Part shown: positions 36,554 to 46,134 of the stretch, in pieces
How positions within the stretch are numbered: position 1 is the first letter of the stretch
Layout: the number at the start of each line of letters is the position of its first letter
From: Sporomusa acidovorans
GTDB taxonomy: Bacteria > Bacillota > Negativicutes > Sporomusales > Sporomusaceae
Strand: one strand, 5' to 3'
Length of the DNA: 64,000 nucleotides
Assembly (NCBI RefSeq): GCF_002257695.2
Contig: NZ_CP155571.1
Program-made: the position numbers and the translations under genes
Notes under the pieces: model-generated
Seen by the model: the letters and a program-made list of their open reading frames with translations, nothing else
What the model was told of the DNA's origin: nothing
Databases searched by the model: none

Positions 36554-37135
36554 ATGAATTTTGATTTTGTATGGTTTGTTAATTTGTTCCCCATTGTTTT
36601 ACCTGCGCTAGAATTAACAATTAGTATGTCCCTTATATCGCTGATACTTACATTGCTATTATCTGTTTTTATTTCTATTATAAGGCATTTTGAAGTACGG
36701 GGATTATCACAGTTTTTTGGTGTTTATATTACATTTTTTAGAGCAACGCCACTGGTGGCACAGCTATTCATCCTGTATTTTGGTTTTCCCTCTATAGTTC
36801 CGGCAATGAAATCAATGTCAGCATTTCAAACGACTATAATTGCTCTTACATTAAACACATCGGCTTTTATGGCAGAAACACTCAGAGCCGCTATTGAATC
36901 TGTTGATAGGGGGCAAATGGAAGCCTGCTATTCTATGGGGATGACAAGATACCAAACAATGGTACGTGTTGTTTTACCACAGGCATTTGTTGTAGCATTA
37001 CCCACACTTGGAAACCAATTTATAGGGATCATTAAAGGAACAGCCTTGGGATTTACTGTTGGACTTGCTGACATAATGGCAAAAGCAAAAATAGAAGCGG
37101 CATTAGACCTTCGTTTTTTTGAAGCCTATTTATGA
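36554..37135 (+). pseudogene. Polar amino acid ABC transporter permease, 3' end cut by IS1182
   Basis: Membrane permease of 193 aa with the EAA loop present (ESVDRGQMEACYSMGMTRYQ) and the conserved DIMAKAKIEAALD segment. It stops after FFEAYL, where family members normally continue about 25 residues through a last transmembrane helix. The stop lies at the left end of the IS1182 element, so the insertion removed the C terminus. The lost part is not on the far side of the element, where another transposase remnant lies. Function is probably lost or reduced. Confidence 0.8.
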
Positions 37136-37137
37136 TT

Positions 37138-39030
37138 GTACTGCGAAAAGTTAATTTATGACCTTGTTATCACTGTTGCTGTAAATTTTAAATCGGCTAC
37201 AGCCACATCTTTTCCTATTACGTATATATGTCGCTGCATCTCCAAGCTACTTACCCCTAAAATTAATGATCTAATTATTACTCGTCTGTTAAAAGGACAG
37301 ACTAACCCCTTGAGGAGGTGTTGTAGGAAATGACGTAGCTACCTGCTTGATTGTTTCCTTGGTTTTTCTGGCTAGATAGGTAATGAATTGCTGGAAATTA
37401 TGCCCGATTATTTTGAGACCAACTACAGCGCTGACCTTATGCTTACCACGAACTGCTAGTTTGCCAAGTCCTTGACTGCGCTTTAGAGCAGAGTTGGTAC
37501 CTTCGATGGCCGTCCGCCGGCTCGTATTTTCTTGTTGTCCGCCGTTTGCTAGTTTTTGTCTCGTTTCATCGGCTAAAATTGTTTTTTGACTGACCCGAAC
37601 AACAGCATCCTTCTTTTGCAGCTTTACAGGACATTGTTCAAGGTGGGGGCAATTGCGGCAGGTTTCTAAATCAAAATGAGCGCTAAGGGTTTTATCTTTT
37701 TCGTTGAATGTAGCGCGTTGTGCCTTATGTTGTTCTAGGCACGCTTTGATAATTTGACGGTCCTCTATTTCAAACGCGGTATAGGGTATTCTGTCTGGGT
37801 TTGGCTCTTTACCGGTCAGAGAACTATAGAGCATTTCAACTTCAGTTTGTTTAGCAGTTTGATCTACTGTTTCGCTATAATAGCCACCGTCGGTATACAT
37901 TTTTTCCACGCCCGTGCGCTTCTTGATATCTGGTAAACGGTCGTTGAGCATATCAACGTCAGTAGTCGTATTCGGTTCGATTGTATAGTCGGTAACAAAC
38001 TGCGCTTGATTTTCTTTACTGCATGTTTCGGTTATATTGGCTACATACCCGACAGAGTCCCTGTTTCCCTTATGGCGATAAGTTGCATCAGGATCATGGG
38101 CGGATTGCAGTGAATCCGGCGAAATGTTTTTGCTTAGCTTGGCGTCCCATTTTTGCTGTTCTTCGTTCCAGATTCCCTGCTCCTTTAAAAGACGCTCCAA
38201 TAGATCAAATGTTTTGCAGTCGGCAATCTCCTGGTTAGCTTTTTTGATGTCCAGTAGTTGCTGTCCCAAGTTGAGCAAACTCTCTATCCGTTCTTGCGCC
38301 GTGCTCGGCCTGGTTCGATAAAGAACATTGGTTTTAAATGTCGGCTTCAAGACTTCCTTTAGTTCATCAGTAAGAAACGTCTCAGGGCAACTTTCGATTG
38401 CATGAAACAATACGTCAAAAATCAGTCCAACGCGGTACATTCTCTGGATATTGGCCGTAACAAAAGAGGAATCCGTGCGTTGTTCATCTGTTTTTGCTCC
38501 GGTTTCTTCAATAAAGTGGGTAGTCAAGTTGTTAAACTGTCCGAAAATCAAATCGCCGGATTCAGGATTGTCTAGCATATGACGATGCACTCTCGACCGA
38601 AAATCATACAGGGTCCGTGGCGCGACGTATTCCTCTCCAAGGTTACGAAGGCCAATAGCATACATCACCTGGTAGTTGAAAGAAGCTTGTTCCAGCAGTT
38701 GCTCATCCGTTAAGTCCTGCCAATGCTTATAAAATTCGAGCGATAGCAGGATATTGATTGGGAAGTTAGGACGGCCATTATCGGCAGAGTATAACGGTGC
38801 AAAGGGTGCTTCATCAATCTGGCTGAAAACGTGTTCGTAAAATATGGGAGCCCAACTGGCCATTAAGCGTTTTTGTTGACTGGGGTGTAAATGCTGGAAG
38901 TCATCAAACAAGCGTTCCTGAAGGTTTGAATTATTTTTGCGAAACATTTATATTCGCTCACTTTCAAATATCGTTATGTTTATAATAATAATATTCGACT
39001 TCAAGCAGAAAATCCCTGTTCGCAATACCT
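37138..39030 (-). mobile_element. IS1182 family insertion sequence
   Basis: Imperfect inverted ends: GTACTGCGAAAAG at 37138 onwards matches the complement of CTGTTCGCAATACC at 39016-39029 (GGTATTGCGAACAG) in most positions. The transposase fills the element. A target duplication is not clear. The insertion truncates the amino acid permease gene on its left. Confidence 0.75.
37289..38947 (-). CDS. IS1182 family transposase
   Basis: Complete 552-aa transposase. The N-terminal domain (LYSADNGRPNFPINILLSLEFYKHW) is the DUF772-like region of IS1182 enzymes, followed by TDSSFVTANIQ, a central MYTDGGYYSE segment with a likely catalytic Asp, and the C-terminal RRTAIEGTNSALKRSQGL segment with the likely catalytic Glu. 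A cysteine-rich insert (CRNCPHLEQCPV) precedes the C-terminal part, as usual for this family. Confidence 0.9.
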   Translation of the reverse strand: MFRKNNSNLQERLFDDFQHLHPSQQKRLMASWAPIFYEHVFSQIDEAPFAPLYSADNGRPNFPINILLSLEFYKHWQDLTDEQLLEQASFNYQVMYAIGLRNLGEEYVAPRTLYDFRSRVHRHMLDNPESGDLIFGQFNNLTTHFIEETGAKTDEQRTDSSFVTANIQRMYRVGLIFDVLFHAIESCPETFLTDELKEVLKPTFKTNVLYRTRPSTAQERIESLLNLGQQLLDIKKANQEIADCKTFDLLERLLKEQGIWNEEQQKWDAKLSKNISPDSLQSAHDPDATYRHKGNRDSVGYVANITETCSKENQAQFVTDYTIEPNTTTDVDMLNDRLPDIKKRTGVEKMYTDGGYYSETVDQTAKQTEVEMLYSSLTGKEPNPDRIPYTAFEIEDRQIIKACLEQHKAQRATFNEKDKTLSAHFDLETCRNCPHLEQCPVKLQKKDAVVRVSQKTILADETRQKLANGGQQENTSRRTAIEGTNSALKRSQGLGKLAVRGKHKVSAVVGLKIIGHNFQQFITYLARKTKETIKQVATSFPTTPPQGVSLSF

Positions 39031-39059
39031 ACAAAACCTTATTTCATAAGGGCTTTAGG

Positions 39060-39425
39060 TCATTTTTTCTCGGTAACTGATACCCCTGTGCAGGGGAGTT
39101 TTCGCAGTAGAATCAGAAATTTATTAATGCCCAAGAGGGAGTAAATACGTTTAGCAATGGCATAGCCTAGATTTTTTCTAGTAGAGGTATTGCTTTCAAG
39201 GCGGCGGTTGAGTGAAACCTCGATTGAGCGCTCGGAAGTATCGGCCAAATTGCGTTCTTTGGCAATCGACTTAAAGTGGGCAATGGGATCATCATATGAT
39301 TTTTTCAGATCATCAAGGTAGCCCAATTTTTCAATGGTTTTTTGCTTAACCTTGCCGTCGGCGCGATAACCTTGGACGAAGGACAAATATATTTTGCCGT
39401 TGCTAATGCTTTGCTTGAGAAACAT
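39060..39425 (-). pseudogene. IS1634-type transposase, N-terminal remnant
   Basis: The first about 120 residues of an IS1634-like transposase (FLKQSISNGKIYLSFVQGY, KTIEKLGYLDDL). The reading frame then ends in unrelated residues next to the IS1182 end, so the catalytic part is missing. It differs from the intact IS1634 element at 39797 and is an independent older insertion. GTGGAGGTG precedes the start. Confidence 0.7.
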
Positions 39426-39560
39426 GTCAAACACCTCCACTTCCTTATATTATACCATAATCCACGATAATCCACAACATTAAAATCCAAAAATATTGAC
39501 ACAAAAATAGCCCGAAATATCTGGGCTAGAGAGGTGCTTTTTAGCTATTCAATTGCAAAA

Positions 39561-39680
39561 CTACGGATTTTGGATATAGGTAATAAATGCTTGCATCCGG
39601 CGCAAATAGGACTCGCGAGAAGATTCGGGAGTCCCTTTAAGTTCAAAATATAGATTGATTTCTTGTTCGTAGTTTTTCAT
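39561..39680 (-). pseudogene. Tyrosine recombinase N-terminal SAM-like fragment, 39 aa
   Basis: Short frame MKNYEQEINLYFEL then GTPESSRESYLRRM and ITYIQNP, matching the core-binding start of tyrosine recombinases, with AGGAGGTAG before the ATG. No catalytic domain follows. Either a relic of an integrase-like mobile element or a small accessory gene of one. Confidence 0.5.
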
Positions 39681-39730
39681 AGAAGCTACCTCCTGATGGT
39701 GATAGATGCGAAGGACTGTTCACCATCAAA

Positions 39731-39794
39731 GGTAGGAGGCGCTCGAATTATTTTATTGGTAGTATGTATTTTGCTTGTTATGCATGTTATAATC
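39731..39794. repeat. 64-bp direct repeat, left copy flanking IS1634
   Basis: Identical to 41743-41806. It ends two bases before the left terminal repeat of the IS1634 element. Confidence 0.85.
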
Positions 39795-39796
39795 CT

Positions 39797-41738
39797 GTCT
39801 TTGACAGTTGAAGACTAAAAAAAGCTTGAGAAACCTTGATTTACAAGGTTTCTCAAGCTTTTTGTGTTTTTGAAAAAGTGAGTAATTTTTTTTATTTTTT
39901 TGTCATGTTTAAAATTTTTTTCATCTGTGTTTTTTTTATGATCTGATAGTCTGTTCGAAACCCATAAGTTTCATGTAGCACATCTGTAAAATCAGTTCTT
40001 GTGTAGGTTGGTATATAACCTTCGCCCTCAATCTCATAGAAATTCATTTCCTTCAGGCCGTTGATTATTTCTTGACACGTAAACCGATTGTCTAGTTTCT
40101 TTTCCAATAACCGATAAAGAACAAGTGATATAAAGCAGGAGGTAAAGTGCGCTTTAATTCTATCTTCGCGGCTTAGATACACCGGTCTTGCTTTAAACTC
40201 GCTTTTCATAATCCGAAAACATTCTTCAATTTCCCAGCGACGCTGGTTGATTTTGATGATGTCAAGGGCACTATCTTCGAGGTTCGTACATACCGCATAG
40301 AAGCCGTCATAAATTTCTTCGTTAAGGATAGTCTCGGTGTCTAGCGTATATACTGAAGTGTCGGCTATTTCGCCATCAGGTGTGCAACTGGTTTTCTTGA
40401 TAAAGCGCTTATAATCATTCTGATTACTTTTTGAGATTTTAGTCGGATTCGTATCAATCGTCTTCTGAGCACGTTCAATTTGTGAATTGCGAATTTGGCG
40501 CTGATAATTTTTATATTTGATGGAATAGGTGACAATGAGCTTTTGTTCTAGGCCATTTTCTTTAATCCAGCGTTCTTTGTAGAAGCAGTAGTCTTTGTGT
40601 GCGTCCTCATCAATAGAGGAAATATCATAAGTTTTGTCATGACCTGAAAGATGCCAGCCTTTGGAATCAAGCGACCATTCCTTTAAATGCTTTTTTAGCT
40701 TCTTAATAGATTGAGTAGTAATAAAGGCACGCTCGCCCTTGTTGTTGAATTTTCTGTTGCTTTCAGAAGCCAGACCAGCATCAGTACAAACAACAAATTT
40801 GGAAAGCTTGAAATCAGACAGTATTTTTTCTTCCAAAGGTTTAAGAGTAATCTGCTCATTGGTATTACCGCTGTTGAGATTAAAGGCTAGGGGAATACCG
40901 TCGCCATCCATGAATAACCCCATTTGGATGATGGGATTGGGTCTGTGTTCTTTGGAAGCGCCATATTGTTTAAGGCCATCTTCCTGTTCGATTTCAAAAA
41001 AATAGTTTGTACAGTCATAATAGAGAATACCGGTATTTCTCTTTGAAAGTTTAAGACTGTTACTGTAAAGAGAAGATTGGATAAAATCGATTTCTTTTGA
41101 AATGACCTCAAGGGCCCGGTAAACATGCTGTAAATCAAAGTTGTGCTGTTCAATAAATTTTGAGGAATGTTGATAAGTTGCGAGCTTGGAAGAAGGAAAA
41201 AGGACTCGTCCGTAAAGGAGCCGCGACAGTACGGCATCCAGATCAAAAGTAAATTTATACTTCTTTGAAATTTCAGCACATACCTTATGCAGATTGAGTT
41301 CATGATAAATCTGTTGGAGAAAGAGATACCCGCCGTTAAAGGAGTGTTGTTGATCTTTAGAGATAATCTTAGATGGAGAGTATTTTACGATGACTTCGCG
41401 ATTTTCAGCTTTTTCTATCGTATTGAGTTCAGCGATGTAAGCCTTTGCCCAAGCGATGGGATCATTGCCATTCAACTTTTTTAGTAGTTCGTCATATGTT
41501 CCGAGTTTTTCTACGATTTTAGATGAGTGTCTGCCATTTTCGTAAGTGGAACGGATGACATAAAGTGATTGTGCGTTTTTGGATTTAACGATATTCAACC
41601 GCATATAATATCCCTCCAATCCCTTTAATTATAACACAATACTCAACAATACTCAATATAAAAGTGGGAAAATTGACAAAAAAATAAACCTATTTCAAGG
41701 CTTCAAGGGGATTTTTTGATTGAACAAGTGTCAAAGAC
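39797..41738 (-). mobile_element. IS1634 family insertion sequence
   Basis: Terminal inverted repeats: GTCTTTGACAGTTG at 39797 and the complement of CAAGTGTCAAAGAC ending at 41738. A very long palindrome (AAGCTTGAGAAACCTTG with its complement) at about 39822-39861 lies just inside the left end and could terminate transcription of the transposase gene. The element is bracketed by a perfect 64-bp direct repeat; long target duplications are known for IS1634. Confidence 0.8.
39892..41604 (-). CDS. IS1634 family transposase
   Basis: Complete 570-aa transposase. The N terminus (RLNIVKSKNAQSLYVIRSTYENGR) and KLGTYDELLKKL segment are typical of IS1634; DDE residues are likely in YYDCTNYFFE, VVCTDAGLASE and RRWEIEECFRIMKSEF near the C terminus. 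The start at 41604 has GGAGGGATAT upstream. Confidence 0.88.
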   Translation of the reverse strand: MRLNIVKSKNAQSLYVIRSTYENGRHSSKIVEKLGTYDELLKKLNGNDPIAWAKAYIAELNTIEKAENREVIVKYSPSKIISKDQQHSFNGGYLFLQQIYHELNLHKVCAEISKKYKFTFDLDAVLSRLLYGRVLFPSSKLATYQHSSKFIEQHNFDLQHVYRALEVISKEIDFIQSSLYSNSLKLSKRNTGILYYDCTNYFFEIEQEDGLKQYGASKEHRPNPIIQMGLFMDGDGIPLAFNLNSGNTNEQITLKPLEEKILSDFKLSKFVVCTDAGLASESNRKFNNKGERAFITTQSIKKLKKHLKEWSLDSKGWHLSGHDKTYDISSIDEDAHKDYCFYKERWIKENGLEQKLIVTYSIKYKNYQRQIRNSQIERAQKTIDTNPTKISKSNQNDYKRFIKKTSCTPDGEIADTSVYTLDTETILNEEIYDGFYAVCTNLEDSALDIIKINQRRWEIEECFRIMKSEFKARPVYLSREDRIKAHFTSCFISLVLYRLLEKKLDNRFTCQEIINGLKEMNFYEIEGEGYIPTYTRTDFTDVLHETYGFRTDYQIIKKTQMKKILNMTKK

Positions 41739-41742
41739 CCGA

Positions 41743-41806
41743 GGTAGGAGGCGCTCGAATTATTTTATTGGTAGTATGTATTTTGCTTGTTATGCATGTT
41801 ATAATC
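41743..41806. repeat. 64-bp direct repeat, right copy flanking IS1634
   Basis: Perfect match to 39731-39794; begins four bases after the right terminal repeat. Confidence 0.85.
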
Positions 41807-41978
41807 ATAAAAGTAAAAAGTATGCTTTCCTTTGGATTGTTTGGTTTGGCGATTAAACAATACCATAAAAGACATACTTTTTGCTATTTTTTTTGCTTTT
41901 GTAGAAAAATCTTTAGCCATCGCGACTAGCGATTTCGTTCTTTTGTTGACTTCCGGATAGTGACGGAGGAGTGGAAAT

Positions 41979-43853
41979 ATGACTGGTTGCGAACGGGGTA
42001 ACAAATCCAAGGTAATCATTGAGTACCAGCCTACAGGCAGGCGGGTACAGGCCGAAATCGGCCAGACGGTATTGGCAGCAGCCCTGGGGTTGGAATTATT
42101 TTCGCATGGTATCTATGCTCCGTGCGGCGGCAAAGGACTGTGTGGTCAATGTCAGATAAGACTGGTTAGCGGCCAATTGACAATACCCTCAGAACATGAA
42201 AGCAAGAGGCTGTCAAAAGAGCAGCTAGAACAGGGATATCGACTGGCGTGCCAAGCCCGGGTATTAAGTGATTGTAAAGTAGAATTGCCGGTAACATCGC
42301 TTATTGGCCGTCAACAACTGCAAGTAGACGGCTGTGGGGCGAAACTCGAACCAGATTATCCTGTTAGGTGGTATGCTGTAAGCAATTTGCAGAAACCAAG
42401 TCTACAATACCCACATTCTTTATGGCAGCAACTTGAACGAATAGTAGCTGAAAAATATGGCAAAACCGGGCTGGTCCCAAGTATCAGTCTGATGCGCCGC
42501 GTTGATTGCCTAGCTGCTTACGAAGACGACGCCAGGGTAGCTGTACGCGGCAATGAAATTGTGGATATTGTTACGCTTAATAGTAAATATTGTCCGTTAG
42601 GTTTGGCAGTCGATTTAGGCACGACTAAAATCGCTGCTTTTTTAGTCGTGCTTAACACGGGGGAAGTGCTGGCAGCGGACGGTATTTTAAACCCTCAAAT
42701 CGCCTTTGGCGAAGATGTGATGAGCCGCCTGGCATTTGCCATGGAAAATGGCGAAAACGCCAAACGCCTGGCGGGTGCGGCGGCGGACGGTATTAATGAG
42801 TTGGCCGAGCGGCTGGCCGCTCGTTGCGGCTTTGCGGTCAGCCGGATAAGCGAAGCAGTTATTGTCGCTAATACAGCGATGCACCACTTGCTGCTTGAAC
42901 TGCCGATAAAACAGTTAGCTCTTTCCCCCTATATTCCGGCAGCTACTGTTTCCTTAACAATACATGCCAGCACTATTGGGCTGAAATTAGGCTGTGAGGC
43001 CAAGGTATATACGACAGCACTCGTTGGTGGCTTTGTTGGCAGCGATCATGTAGCAATGATTCAGGCCAGTGGTATAGATAAGGCCAAGGGTGTTGTCTTA
43101 GGCATTGATATTGGCACAAATACGGAGATTGTTTTGGCCGGTAAGGGAACAATGCTGGCGTGCTCATGCGCATCAGGTCCGGCTTTTGAAGGCGGGCATA
43201 TTTATCAGGGAATGCGGGCGGTTGATGGCGCAATCAGCGAAGTAAGCTTTGACAGTCACCAGAAAATTAATATTAAGACGATAGGTGCCCAGAAGCCTAT
43301 CGGGTTATGCGGCTCAGGTATTATTGATCTGGTAGCCGGGCTTAATAAGGCTGGTATTATTGCCGCTAACGGCAGGCTGGATTTATCCCACCCCAGGGTT
43401 CGGGTTGTTCCCGGCGATTTGCCGGAATTCTTGGTTGTCCCCCGGTCAGCTAGTGGCTGCGGCAATGATATTGTTATAACGCAAAAGGATATTGGCGAAA
43501 TTCAGCTTGGAAAAGCAGCAATCATGAGTGGCATTAATTTATTATTAAAATCTTGCGGAATTACAGTTAATGAAGTAGAAAAGGTCATAATCGCGGGAGC
43601 ATTTGGTTCATTTCTGCAAATAGAAAGTGCAATTGACATTGGGATGCTGCCCCAATTACCGATTGAGCGATTTGTCCAGGTTGGTAATGCTGCGGGTACG
43701 GGAGCTTGTATGGGACTTGTGTCGATGCGTGAACGCCGGCGAAGTGAAGCAATAGCTAAAAAGATTGAGCATCTTGACTTAGCAGTATTACCGGAATTTA
43801 AACGAGAATATGCCAAGGCGTTAAAATTCCTTACATTAAAATATAGTACTTAG
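41979..43853 (+). CDS. RACo-like corrinoid protein reductive activator (2Fe-2S + DUF4445/ASKHA)
   Basis: ATP-dependent reactivator of corrinoid proteins, 624 aa. The N-terminal ferredoxin domain carries cysteines 49, 55, 58 and 91 (PCGGKGLCGQC and LACQAR), a linker follows, then the ASKHA ATPase part with LAVDLGTTKIAAF near residue 207, GIDIGTNTEIVL near 374, CASGPAFEGG and IAGAFGSFL. These enzymes reduce Co(II) corrinoids in methyltransferase systems of acetogens. No methyltransferase or corrinoid gene is adjacent, so its partner lies elsewhere or has been lost. GGAGGA precedes the ATG. Confidence 0.88.
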   Translation: MTGCERGNKSKVIIEYQPTGRRVQAEIGQTVLAAALGLELFSHGIYAPCGGKGLCGQCQIRLVSGQLTIPSEHESKRLSKEQLEQGYRLACQARVLSDCKVELPVTSLIGRQQLQVDGCGAKLEPDYPVRWYAVSNLQKPSLQYPHSLWQQLERIVAEKYGKTGLVPSISLMRRVDCLAAYEDDARVAVRGNEIVDIVTLNSKYCPLGLAVDLGTTKIAAFLVVLNTGEVLAADGILNPQIAFGEDVMSRLAFAMENGENAKRLAGAAADGINELAERLAARCGFAVSRISEAVIVANTAMHHLLLELPIKQLALSPYIPAATVSLTIHASTIGLKLGCEAKVYTTALVGGFVGSDHVAMIQASGIDKAKGVVLGIDIGTNTEIVLAGKGTMLACSCASGPAFEGGHIYQGMRAVDGAISEVSFDSHQKINIKTIGAQKPIGLCGSGIIDLVAGLNKAGIIAANGRLDLSHPRVRVVPGDLPEFLVVPRSASGCGNDIVITQKDIGEIQLGKAAIMSGINLLLKSCGITVNEVEKVIIAGAFGSFLQIESAIDIGMLPQLPIERFVQVGNAAGTGACMGLVSMRERRRSEAIAKKIEHLDLAVLPEFKREYAKALKFLTLKYST

Positions 43854-44131
43854 TAACCGCTCATTGGTAAGTATATATTATTGAGACTAATAAATGTATT
43901 TTAATGGGGTCTAATGTAAGCTTATACCAACCATTTGTGGTGTTCGCAAAATGCAATACAGTTCAGGTTTTCAGAATAGTTTTCTATAAAAACGTAAGTA
44001 TCCTTAGTAATTTGTAAATATACAATTGATTTATTGTACCTCAAATTCTGGAAATATCTCAGAGCAAGGTAAGGTTCTAAATAAAAGTGGATGGTATTTA
44101 CGTTACAGGAATAATTTTCTGGGGGGATGAT

Positions 44132-44470
44132 ATGCAGCATAATCGTTTAAACGGTGATTTGTTGGATGCGGCAATTGAGGATCAACGTCATCTTGCAAGT
44201 CTTTTAGATTCTTGTTCTGGTAAAAAATTTATGCAGCGTGATCGTAATATGATCATTAATAATGAGGTAACGGAGCAGCCGTTTGCATATTGCCTCCAAA
44301 ATTACAGTAATTTGGATGATAGTAATAGTAATCAACGGAACGTATTTGAAACTATAAATAAAATAAAAAATATAGCGAGAGAAATTTTCGAATTAGTGGA
44401 ACATGATCCTCCTACTTTGCGAAAATCTGATGATTGTGATAGGGGGCAAATACTATCGACTGATAGGTAA
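44132..44470 (+). CDS. Hypothetical protein, 112 aa
   Basis: I do not recognise this protein. It is polar, rich in Asn and Asp, without signal peptide or membrane segment. GGGGGG five bases before the ATG supports translation. It follows the RACo-like gene after a 278-bp gap with no other feature and precedes a decayed region, so it may itself be a remnant. Confidence 0.4.
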   Translation: MQHNRLNGDLLDAAIEDQRHLASLLDSCSGKKFMQRDRNMIINNEVTEQPFAYCLQNYSNLDDSNSNQRNVFETINKIKNIAREIFELVEHDPPTLRKSDDCDRGQILSTDR

Positions 44471-44651
44471 GTCAATTAGAACATTTGGCATTATGGCTAT
44501 AGATCGCGGTCTTGATGATGATTATGAATCCTTTTGATAAAGAGTTTAGGGCGGGCATTATTGCCTTCGAAGCTTATAAATCATCCCCTTCTAGCTTCTA
44601 CCAGTTTGCCGCTGAAAGCCTAATGATTCACGGGACTGGGAGGGATTGTTT

Positions 44652-45019
44652 GTGAATTTTGGTGACAAAGTACGATACGTGCGCAAGAAGTTTTCGTTAA
44701 CTACTGAACAATTAGCACAGTTATTAAATGTGACACAGTCTATATATCCCATGTGGAAAACAATCGCCGGCAATTTGGTCGTGACAAAATTATCTTATTG
44801 GCTAATAAACTATGTATTCCCGTTGAATTCTTTCTGCGCGAAGATGTGGAGACGCTGGAGCAGATTAAAATTAATAATAAATTGGCGACGATATTCGCAG
44901 ATGAAAGTTTTTCCGACTATTTCGAGGTAGTAAAACATGCTGTCAAAGCTAAGATTAGCCCGGAGGAATTGGAACAAGTGATAGCGTTTATAAAGAGATA
45001 TAAAACACGAGATAATTAA
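44652..45019 (+). pseudogene. XRE family helix-turn-helix regulator with frameshift
   Basis: The first frame reads NFGDKVRYVRKKFSL, TTEQLAQLLNVTQS and then leaves the family pattern near 44740; the neighbouring frame continues as YISHVENNRRQFGRDK and CIPVEFFLREDVETLEQ to a stop at 45019. One missing base near 44740 accounts for it. GTG at 44652 with GGGAGGG upstream is the original start. Small cytoplasmic DNA-binding regulator, now probably inactive unless the sequence has an error. Confidence 0.75.
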
Positions 45020-45159
45020 ACGGCGTCCTCCCTCCCTCTGACAGTTTCTGCTTTTTTATTCACCCATCTTAATATTTGGTTAAAGGCAATGAGGGCGGAA
45101 TTCATTGCCTTTCCTACACTTATGCGGAGCGGCATTGCGTACTCTATTTTATAATACAA

Positions 45160-45530
45160 AAAGCGCTTGCTATCCATAAGGGAGGACAACCTTTCGAGCA
45201 GGATAAATGGGAGCTATATAATCTTAATGCGGATTTTTCCGAAGTTCATAATGTTACCGGCGAGTATCCGGATACGCTGAAAACGCTACAAGACCTTTGG
45301 AGTCAGGAAGCAAAAAAACATAACGCTTCTTTACGAGAAAATTCATTAGCTAAGATGGCGGGGGGAACTACGGGGGCGGTAAATGATCGAAATAGCTTTA
45401 AAATATTTTGCCGGAGTGGGGCCAATTAGTTCTGGCGCAGCTCCGAAAATTACGGTGGTATTATAACCGCTACTGCTAATATAGCAAGTGCGGCAGAGAC
45501 ACTTTCCGGGTCAAGTTCTAGTATTATATC
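45160..45530 (+). pseudogene. Arylsulfatase C-terminal remnant
   Basis: The segment DKWELYNLNADFSEVHN, then PDTLKTLQDLWSQEAKKHN is the characteristic C-terminal part of arylsulfatases. Further pieces, GPISSGAAPKI and GGIITATANIAS, follow in shifted frames. The catalytic N-terminal domain with the formylglycine site is absent. Confidence 0.7.
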
Positions 45531-45569
45531 GAATGAGTTTGGAAAGTATAATAGCGGTTGATCCTTCTA

Positions 45570-46110
45570 ATAGAACAGCAATTGAGCCTTTTAAGATTTT
45601 TGATAATCTTTACTATGCCGGCGAGTTATCTGTTTACGTGTTTATTATCAAAACAGTAAGGGAATTATTCTCATTGATTCAGGCTGGGATGAGGCATATG
45701 CGGATAACTTGGCGGATAGCATGAAAAAATTGGGGCTTAACCCAAAAGAGATAAAGTATACATTGGTAACACATGGGCATTCGGATCATTACGGCGGTTC
45801 GCAATTCATAAAAGACAAGTACAGTCCGGATGCAAAAATTGCGATGAATTTGGTCGATAAAAGATTTTTATCAGTTATGCCCCATGAAACTAAATTTGGT
45901 TTCACTAGACCGAAAGTCGATATGGGACTTGAGGATGGGCAACTGATAAAGTTGGGTGATACAACCGTACAAATTCTTTTAACGCCCGGACATACTCCCG
46001 GCAGCGTTTCCATGATTGTTCCGGTTACGGATAATGGAACGCTCAGAAAGAACGCGGAAGATGTAATTGCGAGGCTTCCCAAGCCTGTTCCGAGAAATAA
46101 AGAACGGTAA
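45570..46110 (+). pseudogene. Metallo-beta-lactamase-fold hydrolase remnant, frameshifted
   Basis: The piece FKIFDNLYYAGELSV is followed in another frame by GIILIDSGWDEAYADNL and then TLVTHGHSDHYGGSQF, the zinc-binding HxHxDH motif, and LTPGHTPGSVS. The frame change lies near 45635. After about 46035 the usual C-terminal part is missing and the protein ends in unrelated residues. Together with the sulfatase remnant it forms a scrambled join. Confidence 0.7.
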
Positions 46111-46134
46111 GTTTATGCTTACCGTTCTTTATTC
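46099..46134 (+). terminator. Terminator overlapping the end of the hydrolase remnant
   Basis: AAAGAACGGTAAG and CTTACCGTTCTTT form a 13-bp stem around a 6-nt loop, followed by ATTCTT. Confidence 0.75.

Noticed and set aside
41815..41881. Palindromic segment AAAAAGTATG...CATACTTTTT before the RACo-like gene
   Set aside because: Could be a MITE-like relic, but there is no second copy in the window and no clear target duplication.
41765..42019. Minus-strand 84-residue reading frame overlapping the RACo start
   Set aside because: Basic composition suggests nothing recognisable, and it overlaps a well-supported gene start and the IS direct repeat.
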